DNA of 64,000 nt, from assembly GCA_028291985.1 (NCBI GenBank), contig JAQGNE010000028.1:1-64000 (forward strand), read 5' to 3'. Under the pieces are notes generated by a model, which saw nothing but the letters and a program-made list of their open reading frames with translations, ran no database searches and was not told the DNA's origin. Made by a program: the position numbers and the translations under genes. Below are positions 39,980-49,788 of the stretch, one piece after another. This DNA comes from Polaromonas sp. (GTDB lineage: Bacteria; Pseudomonadota; Gammaproteobacteria; Burkholderiales; Burkholderiaceae_C). Position 1 is the first letter of the stretch. The number at the start of each line of letters is the position of its first letter.

Positions 39980-40627
39980 TCATGCAAGCTCGCGCAGGAT
40001 GGCGCGTACCGGCGATGCGTCAGCGCGCATCAGTTTGAGGGGCAGGGCGATCAGCTCATAGTCGCCCTCGGGAACGTCATCAAGCACCAGGTTTTCCAGC
40101 ACCCGCAGGTCATGCGCCAGCAACTGCTGGTGGCTCGGCAGGTGCTGGCTGGTAGCGGGGTCAACGCTGGGGGTGTCAATGCCGACAAGTGCTATGCCTT
40201 TTGTAGCTAAAAGCCCGATTGTTTCGGGGGCTATGGCTATAAAAGACGCCCACGATTGACTTGCCGTGTTGCTGGTGCGCAGCAGCACGCGCCCCGGCAG
40301 GTCCGGCAGTGCATGCGCAATATGCAGGGGCAAGACCAGCGGGCCACAGTCGATGCAATGGATGACGCGACAAGGGCCGATATAGGTGGCCAGGTCAAGC
40401 TCGCCGGAACTGGCGCCGCCATTGGCATAGTGCATCGGTGCATCCGCATGGGCGCCGGTGTGGGGCGACAGCGTAATACTGTTGACGTTGACCGGGCATT
40501 CCGGCGAGCGTGAAAAATGCAGCCGCTGGCAATACGCGGTGTCTCCGGGGAACACGGGCGATTGCTCGTCCACCGGCGGCGATATGTCCCAGATGCGGGG
40601 TGTGCTTGCATGGGTTTGGCGGGTCAT
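39980..40627 (-). CDS. kynB: Kynurenine formamidase
   Basis: KynB hydrolyses N-formylkynurenine to kynurenine and formate. The 215-residue protein has the metal-binding motif [14 protein letters not shown] (H-x3-H-x-D) and the [10 protein letters not shown] and GIDTPSVDP regions. It is the first gene of the kyn operon. The segment [20 protein letters not shown] (about residues 130-150) is encoded by a dispersed hairpin element read on its antisense side, with AT-rich codons (ATA, TTA, AAA). Family members align there without a gap as far as I can recall, so the protein is probably functional. Confidence 0.96.
   Translation of the reverse strand: MTRQTHASTPRIWDISPPVDEQSPVFPGDTAYCQRLHFSRSPECPVNVNSITLSPHTGAHADAPMHYANGGASSGELDLATYIGPCRVIHCIDCGPLVLPLHIAHALPDLPGRVLLRTSNTASQSWASFIAIAPETIGLLATKGIALVGIDTPSVDPATSQHLPSHQQLLAHDLRVLENLVLDDVPEGDYELIALPLKLMRADASPVRAILRELA
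40191..40246 (+). repeat. Dispersed 17-base-hairpin element inside kynB
   Basis: It begins GCTATGCCTTTTGTAGC, then AAAAGCCCGATTGTTTCGGG (second stem CCC/GGG), then GGGCTATGGCTATAAAAG. It is antisense to kynB. The gene reads the hairpin as Ala-Thr-Lys-Gly-Ile-Ala. Confidence 0.7.
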
Positions 40628-40868
40628 GCCGCAAAGGTAGCACCGCTCGATTTTGCGTGGTGTCGGTTATTTCCAACAATGGACAAAGAGTTCATGACGG
40701 TACCGGTAGGGCCAACCTGAGGCGAGACCTTGACAGTTGCTAGCCATCCCGTTTTGAAAAGCCCTGAGAGTCCGTTGCAAAATTAGTGTTGACAATGTGA
40801 AGGCAGACTGTCGACGAGAAGCTCTACAGCATCTGCTATTTTTGACAAACCCAGAAAGAGACAAGCTC

Positions 40869-41642
40869 ATGAGCAGCCCATCAGACACAGACAAAAACAG
40901 CGGCAAGATTGCATTGGTTACCGGTGCCGGCACCGGCATTGGCAAAGAAGTGGCACTGGCCTTCTTGCGTGAAGGTTACAGCGTGGTGCTGGCAGGGCGC
41001 CGCATCGAGCCCTTGAATGAAGTGGTGAAGCTGTCGGGTTCTGATCGCGCGCTGGTAGTTGCCTGCGATGTCAGCCGGCCAGAGTCGGTGGACGCGCTGT
41101 TCGCTGCCATCCAGCAGACCTTTGGCCGTCTGGATGTGCTGGTCAATAACGCGGGTGTGAACGCACCGCGGGAAAATTTTGAGGACCTGACCTTTGACCA
41201 ATGGCAGAACGTCGTGAACATCAACCTCACCGGATCGTTTCTGTGCGCGCAAGGTGCCATGCGCCTGATGAAGAATCAGCTGCCGCAAGGCGGACGCATC
41301 ATCAATAACGGATCTATATCGGCCCACGCGCCGCGCCCCAACTCAGCGCCTTACACCGCCACCAAGCACGCCATCACCGGCCTGACGAAATCCATCTCGC
41401 TGGACGGCCGCAAATACAACATCGCCTGCGGTCAGATTGATATTGGCAATGCCATGACCGAGTTGGCTGCACGCATGGCCACCGGTGTGCCGCAGGCCAA
41501 CGGCGAGATCGCCATCGAGCCGATGATGGAAGCCCGTCAGGTGGCCGATGCTGTGCTGCACATGGCGTCGCTTCCGCTGTCGACCAATGTCCAGTTCATG
41601 ACCATCATGGCGACGAAGATGCCATTTGTAGGGCGTGGCTGA
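40869..41642 (+). CDS. Short-chain dehydrogenase/reductase
   Basis: A 257-residue SDR oxidoreductase. The NAD(P) loop is [12 protein letters not shown], the structural motif is NNAGVN, and the active site is [22 protein letters not shown] (Ser, then Tyr-x3-Lys). Substrate unknown. The ATG at 40869 (MSSPSDTDK) is the best start, with a purine-rich stretch just upstream; the open frame extends 24 codons further. It is divergent from the kyn operon and convergent with argF. Confidence 0.9.
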   Translation: MSSPSDTDKNSGKIALVTGAGTGIGKEVALAFLREGYSVVLAGRRIEPLNEVVKLSGSDRALVVACDVSRPESVDALFAAIQQTFGRLDVLVNNAGVNAPRENFEDLTFDQWQNVVNINLTGSFLCAQGAMRLMKNQLPQGGRIINNGSISAHAPRPNSAPYTATKHAITGLTKSISLDGRKYNIACGQIDIGNAMTELAARMATGVPQANGEIAIEPMMEARQVADAVLHMASLPLSTNVQFMTIMATKMPFVGRG

Positions 41643-41732
41643 ACGCCAGCACTGATGGCCCCCACAAGCGGTGTTCACGGCGGCTTGAAGTCCGCCGCGC
41701 CGCTTTTATTGATCTTTGTCCGGATGTGCCTG

Positions 41733-42665
41733 TCAGGCCACGCGGCCCAGCAACAGGTATTCCATCAGTGCCTTCTGCACATGCATCCGGTTTTCAGCTT
41801 CGTCCCACACCACCGATTGCGGCCCGTCGATCACTTCTGCCTCGACCTCTTCGCCGCGGTGCGCAGGCAGGCAGTGCATGAAGAGCGCATCCGGCCTGGC
41901 CGCACGCATCATCTCGCGGTCCACGCACCAGTCGGCAAAGGCTTTCTGGCGTACTTCGTTCTCAGCCTCATAACCCATGCTGGTCCACACATCGGTGGTG
42001 ACCAGGTCGGCTCCGGCGCAAGCCTGCATCGGGTCTTTGAAGACCTGGTAGCTGTCCGCTGACCGGATGCCTGCAATCGACTGGTCGACCTCATAGCCGC
42101 CAGGCGTGCTCAGGTGTACCTTGAAGCCCAGGATCTCGCTGGCCTGCAGCCAGGTGTTGGCCATGTTGTTGCCGTCGCCCACCCAGGCAACCGTCTTGCC
42201 CCGGATGCTGCCGCGATGCTCGATATAGGTAAAGATGTCCGCCAGGATCTGGCACGGATGAAACTCATTCGTCAGGCCATTGATGACGGGCACCCGCGAG
42301 TTCTCGGCAAACGAAACAATCTTGGTCTGCTCATAGGTGCGAATCATCACCAGGTCGACCATGCGGCTGATGACTTTGGCGCTGTCTTCTATCGGCTCGG
42401 CCCTGCCCAGCTGGCTGCCTTCGGTGGTGAGGTTGACCACACTGCCGCCCAGCTGGTACATGCCGGCCTCAAAACTCACGCGGGTGCGGGTTGAAGCCTT
42501 CTCGAAGATCATGGCCAGCGTGCGGTCCGTCAGGGGCTGGTGCTTTTCATAGGCCTTGAATTTCTTTTTGATGAAGCTTGCGCGCTCGAAAAGATAGGCA
42601 TATTCGCTGGCGTTAAGGTCACTGAACTGCAGGTAGTGCCTGATCGTCTGCTCTGTGTGGCTCAT
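41733..42665 (-). CDS. argF: Ornithine carbamoyltransferase
   Basis: ArgF joins carbamoyl phosphate and ornithine to give citrulline in arginine synthesis. The 310-residue protein has the carbamoyl phosphate motif FEKASTRTRVSFE, then HPCQILAD and the ornithine loop HCLPAHRGEEV. Its ATG overlaps the argD stop (ATGA), so the two genes are coupled. Full length and normal. Confidence 0.97.
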   Translation of the reverse strand: MSHTEQTIRHYLQFSDLNASEYAYLFERASFIKKKFKAYEKHQPLTDRTLAMIFEKASTRTRVSFEAGMYQLGGSVVNLTTEGSQLGRAEPIEDSAKVISRMVDLVMIRTYEQTKIVSFAENSRVPVINGLTNEFHPCQILADIFTYIEHRGSIRGKTVAWVGDGNNMANTWLQASEILGFKVHLSTPGGYEVDQSIAGIRSADSYQVFKDPMQACAGADLVTTDVWTSMGYEAENEVRQKAFADWCVDREMMRAARPDALFMHCLPAHRGEEVEAEVIDGPQSVVWDEAENRMHVQKALMEYLLLGRVA

Positions 42666-43876
42666 GCTTTTTCTCTCAAGAGCTGCTTGATCAGCGGGGC
42701 CAGAATTGCAACGACTTCATCGGCTTCGGCAGGGGTCATGATGAGCGCCGGAACCATGCGGATCACCGTGTCGGCGGTGACGCTGATCAGCAGGCCCGCA
42801 TCGGCGGCATGTTTGAGCAATTCTCCACACGGCACGGTGAGCTCAATACCCAGCATCAGGCCGCGGCCGCGGATGTCCTTCACGCCGGCAAGGCCGGCCA
42901 GCTCGCGTGTGAACCCGGCCTTGAGTTGCTCGCCTGTCCTGACGGCGTTGGCAATCAGGTTGTCTTCTTCCATGATGCGAATGGTTTCCACACCAGCGCG
43001 CATCGCCAGCGGGTTTCCACCGAATGTGGTGCCGTGGTTGCCGGGCTGAAAAATATGGGCGGCTTTCGCCCCGGCGACCACAGCGCCGATCGGCACACCC
43101 GAGCCCAGCCCCTTGGCCAGCGGCATGACATCGGGCTTGATGCCCGACCACTGGTGTGCAAACCATTTGCCAGTGCGTCCCATGCCGCACTGCACCTCGT
43201 CGATCATCAGTAACCAGTCGCGTTCATCGCACAGTTGCCTGACTTGCCGCATGTAGTCGTCGCTCATGGGATGAACGCCACCTTCGCCCTGAATCGCTTC
43301 AAAGAACACGGCGACCACATTCGGGTTGTTGGCGGTTGCCTTTTTGATGGCGTCGATGTCGTTGAGCGGCACCCGGATGAACCCTTCGACCAGCGGGCCG
43401 AAACCGGCCTGTACTTTCGGGTTTCCCGTAGCGCTCAGGGTGGCAATGCTGCGGCCGTGAAAGGCTTTTTCATAGACCACTACCTCGGGCCGTGCGATGC
43501 CCTTGTCGTGGCCGAACTTGCGCGCCAGCTTGAGCGCGGCTTCATTGGCTTCCAGGCCTGTTGAGCAGAAGAAAACATTTTCCAGGCCTGACAGCTCCAC
43601 CAGTTTGGCCGCCAGGATTTCCTGCAGCGGCACATGGTAGTAGTTGGAGCAATGGATCATCTTGCCCAGCTGGTCTTGCAACGCCGGCACCAGTCTGGCG
43701 TGGTTGTGGCCGAGGGTATTGACCGCAATGCCGCCCAGCGCGTCGAGGTAGCTTTTGCCGTTCACGTCCCACACGCGGCATCCCTGGCCATGCGACAGGG
43801 CAATGGGCAAACGCCCGTAGGTGTTCATCACATGCGGGGAAGCGGCTTCGATAGTCGGGGGCAGGGCAGCGGTCAT
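42662..43876 (-). CDS. argD: Acetylornithine aminotransferase
   Basis: ArgD is a class III PLP aminotransferase that makes N-acetylornithine, and in many bacteria also acts in diaminopimelate synthesis. The ATG at 43876 gives 404 residues. MIDEVQCGMGRTG and the PLP lysine in PLAKGLGSGVPIG are clear. The longer upstream frame has no similarity. It heads argD-argF. Upstream, about 190-210 bases away, is the second TCTTATATAAGA palindrome. Confidence 0.96.
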   Translation of the reverse strand: MTAALPPTIEAASPHVMNTYGRLPIALSHGQGCRVWDVNGKSYLDALGGIAVNTLGHNHARLVPALQDQLGKMIHCSNYYHVPLQEILAAKLVELSGLENVFFCSTGLEANEAALKLARKFGHDKGIARPEVVVYEKAFHGRSIATLSATGNPKVQAGFGPLVEGFIRVPLNDIDAIKKATANNPNVVAVFFEAIQGEGGVHPMSDDYMRQVRQLCDERDWLLMIDEVQCGMGRTGKWFAHQWSGIKPDVMPLAKGLGSGVPIGAVVAGAKAAHIFQPGNHGTTFGGNPLAMRAGVETIRIMEEDNLIANAVRTGEQLKAGFTRELAGLAGVKDIRGRGLMLGIELTVPCGELLKHAADAGLLISVTADTVIRMVPALIMTPAEADEVVAILAPLIKQLLREKA

Positions 43877-44069
43877 GGGAACTCCGGGCTGGTACAGCAA
43901 CAGGTTAGGGACGCCAAACAAAAAGGTCGTCCCTGCAAGGCGACGACGTTGATACGATTTTAGGGCCACCGCATCACGCCATACATGAGGATCGTGCATT
44001 ACACCAATGCATGCCCCCTGCGCCACCGTCGCTCACAGGGCCACTGGAAAGCCGCCTGGAAAGTCGTTA

Positions 44070-44090
44070 GTCTTATATAAGATAGAATTC
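44070..44090. promoter_or_regulatory. Candidate operator TCTTATATAAGA, argD/DUF3579 region
   Basis: A perfect 12-base palindrome (44071-44082) inside GTCTTATATAAGATAGAATTC, 72 bases before the DUF3579 start. TATAAG or TAGAAT in it could also serve as a -10 box. The 14-base core is the exact reverse complement of the sequence between gntR and mdh. Confidence 0.55.
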
Positions 44091-44153
44091 TTGTGCGCTG
44101 CAACAACGCAAGCTGCCAACACCTGGCACGCCTTTTTACCCTCCAGTTTTCCG

Positions 44154-44465
44154 ATGGTTTCCAACTCCGCCAAAGAAGTTTTTATTCAGGGTGTCACCCG
44201 TGATGGCAAGACCTTCAGGCCGAGCGATTGGGCAGACCGGCTGTGCGGCGTGATGAGCCAGTTCCGCCCTGGCGGACCGCAGCCCGGGAGCCATCTGACC
44301 TATTCACCCTGGTGCGTACCCACCGTCGTCAATGGCGTGAAGTGCGTGGTCGTCAACGCGCAGCTGCGCGAACTGGAACCCATGGCCTGGGATTTCGCCA
44401 TCAACTTTGCTCGCGATAACGATTTGCAAATTGCCGAAGCCTGTCTGGTGCCTGATCGCCCCTGA
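44154..44465 (+). CDS. DUF3579 family protein
   Basis: A 103-residue protein of the DUF3579 family, common in betaproteobacteria and often beside argD. It has no signal peptide or membrane segment. Typical parts are VFIQGVTRDGKTFRPSDWADRL, SHLTYSPWCVPTVVNGVKCV and LEPMAWDFAINFARDNDLQ. No function is established to my knowledge. The ATG at 44154 begins MVSNSAKEV. It is divergent from argD and ends before a shared terminator. Confidence 0.88.
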   Translation: MVSNSAKEVFIQGVTRDGKTFRPSDWADRLCGVMSQFRPGGPQPGSHLTYSPWCVPTVVNGVKCVVVNAQLRELEPMAWDFAINFARDNDLQIAEACLVPDRP

Positions 44466-44515
44466 CGAGCCGACGCTTGCGCTGCGTCATTCAGCTACCT
44501 GAATATGTCAGGCAC

Positions 44516-44543
44516 AAAAAAGCCGTCTTGCGACGGCTTTTTT
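44516..44543. terminator. Bidirectional intrinsic terminator between DUF3579 and rpsT
   Basis: The stem AAAGCCGTC / GACGGCTTT has a four-base loop (TTGC) and is flanked by A and T runs on both sides. It can serve both convergent genes. Confidence 0.92.
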
Positions 44544-44623
44544 GTCTTCACTTGCAGCGCACCCTGCAAAACGGCAGACTGGCTGGTTCAGGCAGTCAGT
44601 CCGGGCGATGCCCGATCAGTTGA

Positions 44624-44944
44624 TCAGGCGGTTTTTGCGGCAGCAGGTGCTGCCAGCGCGAGGGCTTTCACCTTGCTCGACAGGCGGGACTTGTCACGCG
44701 CTGCCTTGTTCTTGTGGAAGATGCCCTTGTCGGCAACGCTGTCGACAATGCTTTGCGCCTTGGCGAACATGTCTTTGGCTTTGTCCCTGTCACCGGCCGC
44801 CACGGCTTTTTCAACGTTTTTGACAGCGGTACGGTACTGGGAACGCAGCGAGGTGTTCGCGGCATTGAGTTTGACGTCCTGGCGGACGCGTTTACGGCCT
44901 GATGCCAGGCGCGGGTTCTTTTTCTTGGGTTTGGCGGTTGCCAT
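44624..44944 (-). CDS. rpsT: 30S ribosomal protein S20
   Basis: S20 binds 16S rRNA in the small ribosomal subunit. The 106-residue protein starts [20 protein letters not shown], and the helices [15 protein letters not shown] and [19 protein letters not shown] are typical. It is about 18 residues longer than the E. coli protein, with an Ala-rich C-terminal tail ([12 protein letters not shown]), common in this order. It is divergent from murJ, as in many Burkholderiales. Confidence 0.97.
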   Translation of the reverse strand: MATAKPKKKNPRLASGRKRVRQDVKLNAANTSLRSQYRTAVKNVEKAVAAGDRDKAKDMFAKAQSIVDSVADKGIFHKNKAARDKSRLSSKVKALALAAPAAAKTA

Positions 44945-45073
44945 AAATGAATTCCTTTAAGACCTGGAAGACCAGGCGGTGGTCTGCGGATGTTGCAAGC
45001 GAAGCCCCTGATTATATCTTGCCGCCACATTCGCTCGCTGGGTGCGCAAGCGTGGTCGCTATAAACTCCCCGA

Positions 45074-46639
45074 GTGTCACTTTTCAAAGCCGCCTCTACC
45101 GTATCCGTGCTGACGCTTGTTTCCCGCATTACCGGCCTGGTGCGCGAGCTGTTGATGGCTTCCACCTTCGGCGCCAGTGCCATGACGGATGCGTTCAATG
45201 TGGCGTTTCGCATTCCAAACCTGTTTCGCCGCATGTTTGCCGAAGGCGCTTTCAGCCAGGCTTTTGTGCCGGTTCTGGCTGCCAGCAAGGCCCGGCACGG
45301 TGAGGCTGAAACCAAGCTGCTGATCGACAAGGTTGCGACACTGCTGACCTGGGCGCTGCTGCTGACCTGCTTTGTGGGTGTGGCCGCAGCACCGCTGCTG
45401 GTATGGGCGATGGCAAGCGGCCTCAAGCAGGAGCCTCAAGGCTATTCGTCGGCAGTTTTCATGACCCGCTGGATGTTTCCCTACATCGGCTTCATGTCGC
45501 TGGTGGCGCTGTCGTCGGGCGTGCTGAACACCTGGCGCAGGTTTGCGGTTCCGGCGGCCACGCCGGTCTTGCTGAACGTGGCGATGATTGCAGCCGCCTG
45601 GCAGGGCGCGCCGTGGTTCGCATCACGCGGCATCGAGCCGATCTACGCGATGGCGGTGGGCGTCATGGTGGGCGGTGCGCTCCAGCTGGCTGTACAGGTT
45701 CCGGCGCTGCTGCGCCTCGGATTGCTGCCGAAAATATCATTGAATTTGGCGCTAGCCCGTGAAGCTTGGGCGGACCCAGCTACAAAAAACATAGTTAAGT
45801 TGATGCTGCCTGCGCTGCTGGGTGTCAGCGTCGCGCAGATCTCGCTGCTCATCAACACTCAGATTGCGTCCTACCTGACGCCCGGCAGTGTGAGCTGGCT
45901 CACCTACGCTGACCGCCTGATGGAGTTTCCGACGGCGCTGCTGGGCGTGGCGATCGGTGTCGTGCTGACGCCTCAGCTGGCAGCGGCCAAGGCGGCCAAC
46001 GATCCGGAAAAGTATTCAGCCATGCTCGACTGGGGCTTGCGTATCGTGGTGCTGCTGGCCGTGCCATGCGGCGTCGCCTTGCTCACCTTTGCCCAGCCGC
46101 TGGTCGCCACGCTATACCACTATGGCGCGTTTTCAGCGCGTGATGTGCAGCAGACCACCACGGCGCTGATGGGCTACGGCGCCGGGCTGCTCGGACTGGT
46201 GGCAATCAAGGTGTTGGCGCCTGGCTTTTACGCCAGCCAGAATATCAAGACCCCGGTACGTATCGCGCTGGTGGTCTTGGTTATCACCCAATTGCTGAAC
46301 ATGGCGCTGGTGCCAGCGTTCCAGCATGCCGGTCTTGCGCTGGCGATCGGGTTTGGCGCGCTGATCAACGCCCTGTTGCTGTTGATCGGCCTGATCCGCC
46401 GGGGCAGCTACCGGCCTGCGGCAGGCTGGTTGATCTTTTCCGCCCAGGTGGTGGGAGCGAGCGCGTTGCTGGCGGCGTTTCTGTTGTGGTCGGCCGAGCA
46501 TGTTGACTGGATCGGCCTGAAGTCGGCATATTTGCAACGGATTGGCCTTCTTGCTTCCGTCCTGCTTGCATCGGCTGCGCTGTACTTTGCGGCACTTTGG
46601 GCGTCTGGCCTCAAGCTGCGCCAGCTGATTCGCCGTTAA
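45074..46639 (+). CDS. murJ: Lipid II flippase MurJ
   Basis: MurJ moves lipid II across the inner membrane for cell-wall synthesis. The 521-residue protein starts at a GTG (MSLFKAASTVSVLTLVSRITG) and has about 14 membrane helices; TFGASAMTDAFNVAFRIPN and LLGVSVAQISLLINTQIAS are typical. The segment LNLALAREAWADPATKNIVK, in a cytoplasmic loop, is encoded by a dispersed hairpin element on the antisense side. The conserved KLMLPALLGVSV follows directly, so the frame is kept. It is divergent from rpsT with 129 bases between them. Confidence 0.96.
   Translation: MSLFKAASTVSVLTLVSRITGLVRELLMASTFGASAMTDAFNVAFRIPNLFRRMFAEGAFSQAFVPVLAASKARHGEAETKLLIDKVATLLTWALLLTCFVGVAAAPLLVWAMASGLKQEPQGYSSAVFMTRWMFPYIGFMSLVALSSGVLNTWRRFAVPAATPVLLNVAMIAAAWQGAPWFASRGIEPIYAMAVGVMVGGALQLAVQVPALLRLGLLPKISLNLALAREAWADPATKNIVKLMLPALLGVSVAQISLLINTQIASYLTPGSVSWLTYADRLMEFPTALLGVAIGVVLTPQLAAAKAANDPEKYSAMLDWGLRIVVLLAVPCGVALLTFAQPLVATLYHYGAFSARDVQQTTTALMGYGAGLLGLVAIKVLAPGFYASQNIKTPVRIALVVLVITQLLNMALVPAFQHAGLALAIGFGALINALLLLIGLIRRGSYRPAAGWLIFSAQVVGASALLAAFLLWSAEHVDWIGLKSAYLQRIGLLASVLLASAALYFAALWASGLKLRQLIRR
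45738..45795 (-). repeat. Dispersed 17-base-hairpin element inside murJ
   Basis: On the minus strand it begins ACTATGTTTTTTGTAGC, continues GTCCGCCCAAGCTTCACGGG (second stem CCC/GGG) and ends GGGCTAGCGCCAAATTCAAT. It is one of the copies closest to the consensus, although it lies within a coding region (antisense). The gene reads the stem Ala-Thr-Lys-Asn-Ile-Val. Confidence 0.78.
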
Positions 46640-46733
46640 GGCAGGGGCAACGGCGATTGCATGGGCGGCAGGGCGGGTTTGTGCGCACCGGGCAGTGCGT
46701 GCTGTAGCAGGCAATCTGTGAGAAAGTAGGGCC

Positions 46734-47585
46734 ATGCAATTAAATCTGGCTGTACCGTCTCCGTTGCAATATTTCGCCAGCCTGGTCGAGAGCGACGAGC
46801 ATTTCCCTTTGCTGGAAGCGGCCGTCAGCCTGGCACAGGATGAATACCCCGATCTTGACGTGCAGCAGGTGCTGGGCGATGTCGACCAGTTGCTGGCCCG
46901 CCTCAAGCGCCGCGTTCCCGGAGATTCCCCAGCACTGCACAAGCTGCGGGCACTCAACCAGTTCTTCTTTCGCGACTTGAACTTTGGCGGCAACATCAAC
47001 GACTACTACGACCCTGACAACAGTTATGTGAATGCGGTGCTGAAAACCCGGCGCGGCATTCCCATCACGCTGGCGGTGCTGTGGCTTGAGCTGGCCAGCG
47101 GAATTGGGCTGAATGCACGCGGTGTGGCTTTTCCCGGGCATTTCATGGTCAAGGTCAACCTGCCAAAAGGGCAGGTGGTGATCGATCCCTTCAGCGGACA
47201 GTCGCTCAGCCGCGAAGACCTGTCGGAGCGCCTGGAGCCGTTCCGGCAGCGAGACAACCTGGACGCCGAATTTGAAATGCCGATGGGGCTTTACCTGCAG
47301 TCAGCGCCGCCGCGCGACATCATCAACCGCATGCTGCGCAACCTGAAGGATATTCATAAAACCCAGGAAGACTGGCTGCGCCTGATTGCAGTGGAAGACC
47401 GCCTGATCGTGCTGCAGCCCGACGCCTGGCCTGAATACCGGGACCGTGGCCTGGCATGGGCCGCCCAAGGCCAAGCAGACCGCGCCGTGCCCGACCTGGA
47501 AACCTATCTGGAACATGTCGAGGACGCCATGGATGCCGGTGCCGTCAATGAACGGCTGGCCGAACTGCGGCATCAGAACATCTGA
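46734..47585 (+). CDS. SirB1 family (transglutaminase-like and TPR) protein
   Basis: A 283-residue protein of the SirB1/YchA family, with an N-terminal transglutaminase-like domain (about 30-180) and C-terminal TPR-like helices. Family stretches are LRALNQFFFRDLNFGGN, YVNAVLKTRRGIPITLAVLW and GVAFPGHFMVKV. No enzymatic activity has been firmly assigned to the family as far as I know. It lies 94 bases after murJ on the same strand. Confidence 0.88.
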   Translation: MQLNLAVPSPLQYFASLVESDEHFPLLEAAVSLAQDEYPDLDVQQVLGDVDQLLARLKRRVPGDSPALHKLRALNQFFFRDLNFGGNINDYYDPDNSYVNAVLKTRRGIPITLAVLWLELASGIGLNARGVAFPGHFMVKVNLPKGQVVIDPFSGQSLSREDLSERLEPFRQRDNLDAEFEMPMGLYLQSAPPRDIINRMLRNLKDIHKTQEDWLRLIAVEDRLIVLQPDAWPEYRDRGLAWAAQGQADRAVPDLETYLEHVEDAMDAGAVNERLAELRHQNI

Positions 47586-47670
47586 GCTGGCACTGGAACT
47601 GGAGCTGGAGAAGTAGCAGGGCCAAGACCTGCATGGCGCCTCACCGTATCCGGATTTGCCGAAAATAGGG

Positions 47671-47726
47671 TGAAATCGGCCTCTGGCCCAGTATTTACGC
47701 CGGCTGCTAGCTATTTAATTAGTAGC
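47671..47726 (-). repeat. Dispersed 17-base-hairpin element between sirB1-like gene and purM
   Basis: On the minus strand it starts GCTACTAATTAAATAGC, continues AGCAGCCGGCGTAAATACTG and ends GGCCAGAGGCCGATTTCA. It lies in the short convergent gap, 48 bases past the purM stop. Confidence 0.75.
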
Positions 47727-47774
47727 AGATAGGTGATCAAACCCGATGGCAAATCGGGCTGGACGCTTTGGCCC

Positions 47775-48806
47775 TCAGGAAACCGTCACGCGCGCTCCAG
47801 AGCCCATGTCCGCAATCAGGCCAATCTGGTGCACCTGCTCGCCCGCCGCGCGCAACGTTTCCGCAGTTGCCTGCGCGTTCGCTGCACCCACCACCACCAC
47901 CATGCCGATACCGTTGTTAAAGGTGCGGTTCATTTCGTGGTCGGATATCGCGGCGGTCTTTTGCAGCCATGCAAACAGCTCCGTCTGCGGCCAGCTGCCG
48001 GCCTTCAGGTGCGCGGCCATGCCCTCGGGCAACACGCGCGGAATGTTCTCTAGCAGACCGCCACCGGTGATGTGGGCCAATGCCTTGATGGGATGCGCCG
48101 CCAGCGCCGCCAGAACGTTTTTGACGTAAAGCCGGGTGGGCTCCATCAGCGCCTGCCTGAAGGGCTTGCCGTCCAGCGTGGCGGGCAGGCTGCCGGCTGC
48201 ACGCTCGATGCATTTGCGCACCAGGCTAAAACCATTGGAATGCACCCCGCTGCTGGCAAGGCCCAGCACAACATCGCCAGGGGCAACCTCGCGGCCGGTC
48301 AGAATTTTGGACTTTTCAACCGCACCCACCGCAAAGCCTGCCAGGTCGTATTCGCCCTCCGGGTACATGCCCGGCATTTCTGCGGTTTCTCCGCCGATGA
48401 GTGCGCAGCCGCTCAGCTCGCACCCTTTGGCAATGCCGCCGACGACAGCAGCGGCGGTGTCCACGTCCAGCTTGCCGCAGGCGAAATAGTCCAGAAAAAA
48501 GAGCGGTTCGGCGCCTTGCACCAGCACGTCGTTCACGCTCATCGCCACCAGGTCGATGCCCACCGTGTCATGCATGCCCCACTCAAATGCCAGCCGAAGC
48601 TTGGTGCCCACACCATCGGTGCCGCTCACCAGAACCGGCTCCTTGTAGCGCTTGGGTACCTCAAACAGCGCGCCAAAGCCGCCTATGCCGGCCAGAACAC
48701 CTTCACGCATGGTTTTTTTGGCCAGTGGCTTGATGCGTTCGACCAGCGCGTCACCTGCGTCAATGTCAACGCCGGCGTCTTTGTAGGAGAGGGGTGAATG
48801 CGTCAT
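47775..48806 (-). CDS. purM: Phosphoribosylformylglycinamidine cyclo-ligase (AIR synthetase)
   Basis: PurM closes the imidazole ring using ATP to form aminoimidazole ribotide in purine synthesis. The ATG at 48806 gives 343 residues beginning [42 protein letters not shown] and [16 protein letters not shown] are the standard motifs. It is divergent from hda, a usual arrangement in betaproteobacteria. Confidence 0.97.
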   Translation of the reverse strand: MTHSPLSYKDAGVDIDAGDALVERIKPLAKKTMREGVLAGIGGFGALFEVPKRYKEPVLVSGTDGVGTKLRLAFEWGMHDTVGIDLVAMSVNDVLVQGAEPLFFLDYFACGKLDVDTAAAVVGGIAKGCELSGCALIGGETAEMPGMYPEGEYDLAGFAVGAVEKSKILTGREVAPGDVVLGLASSGVHSNGFSLVRKCIERAAGSLPATLDGKPFRQALMEPTRLYVKNVLAALAAHPIKALAHITGGGLLENIPRVLPEGMAAHLKAGSWPQTELFAWLQKTAAISDHEMNRTFNNGIGMVVVVGAANAQATAETLRAAGEQVHQIGLIADMGSGARVTVS

Positions 48807-49101
48807 GAGGGAGTTGAAAGAGGCCAGTAAGTGATGGGGCAGCCGGGCCTTCACGCTGGGTGGCGCTGGCAGCAAGCCCGATAGAATGAAGGACTGATTC
48901 TAAAGGCTCTGCAGACCTTGGCCGGCGTGGCTTGCCCGGCCTTCAAAGGCAAACCGGGCCAGTTCTATTCATGGCTTTATGCAACCTGGCTGCGATACAG
49001 CGTGCTCAATTTTTTGCTGACCCATCTTCCACCGACATTTGCCAGCAGTGCTCATCGCCTGTCGTTTGCGCGATGGGCAGGCCTGTGAGGGTGTACCAGG
49101 C

Positions 49102-49788
49102 ATGAAACAGATTGCACTCGATATCGGCCTTGCATCGGTGCCATCTTTCGCCAATTTCTTTGCCGGTCCCAATGAGGCTGCACTAAGGCATCTGGAGGTC
49201 TGGGCGGACAGCCCTGTGCGTTCTCCGGTGCCGGTGTACCTGTGGGGTGAGCCCGGCAGTGGCAAGACCCATCTGCTCAAGGCGGTTGCCGAAACCTTGC
49301 GCTCACATGGTGGCAGCTTCGGCTGGATGGACTCTACGCTGACAGAGCCGGCGGCGTTTGACGACAACTGGACCGCCGTGATTCTGGATGAATGCCATCT
49401 GTATACCGCCGTACAACAACAGGCGGCCTTCAATTGGTTCGTCAATGCCATCAGCGGGGGCGATGGCCAGCCGCGCCGTGTGCTGGCCGCGGGTACATTG
49501 CCGCCGGCTGATCTGGCCTTGCGAGAGGATTTGCGGACACGACTGGGATGGGGGCATGTGTTTGAGATGCGCGCCCTGAGCGAGCCGGAGCGGCGCGCTG
49601 TGCTCCGCCGTGAGGCTGACGAGCGCGGTGTGTTTCTGGGAGACGAAGCGATTGACTTCATGCTCACCCGCTTTTCAAGAGATCTCAGCAGCCTGATGCA
49701 GTTGCTGGACCAGCTGGATGGCTATGCCTTGCGCACGCAGCGCGCCATCACGGTTCCGCTGATCAGGGCTATGCTTGAAAACGAATAA
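49102..49788 (+). CDS. hda: DnaA regulatory inactivator Hda
   Basis: Hda is a DnaA-related AAA+ protein that, with the DNA-loaded sliding clamp, promotes ATP hydrolysis by DnaA and so limits re-initiation of replication. From the ATG at 49102 it has 228 residues. MKQIALDIGL resembles the clamp-binding N-terminus; Walker A is GEPGSGKTHLLKA and Walker B is VILDECHLY; sensor residues lie in LRTRLGWGHVFEM. The stop is directly followed by the ATG of the HAD gene, so it is the first gene of hda-HAD-pcnB-folK. Confidence 0.95.
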   Translation: MKQIALDIGLASVPSFANFFAGPNEAALRHLEVWADSPVRSPVPVYLWGEPGSGKTHLLKAVAETLRSHGGSFGWMDSTLTEPAAFDDNWTAVILDECHLYTAVQQQAAFNWFVNAISGGDGQPRRVLAAGTLPPADLALREDLRTRLGWGHVFEMRALSEPERRAVLRREADERGVFLGDEAIDFMLTRFSRDLSSLMQLLDQLDGYALRTQRAITVPLIRAMLENE

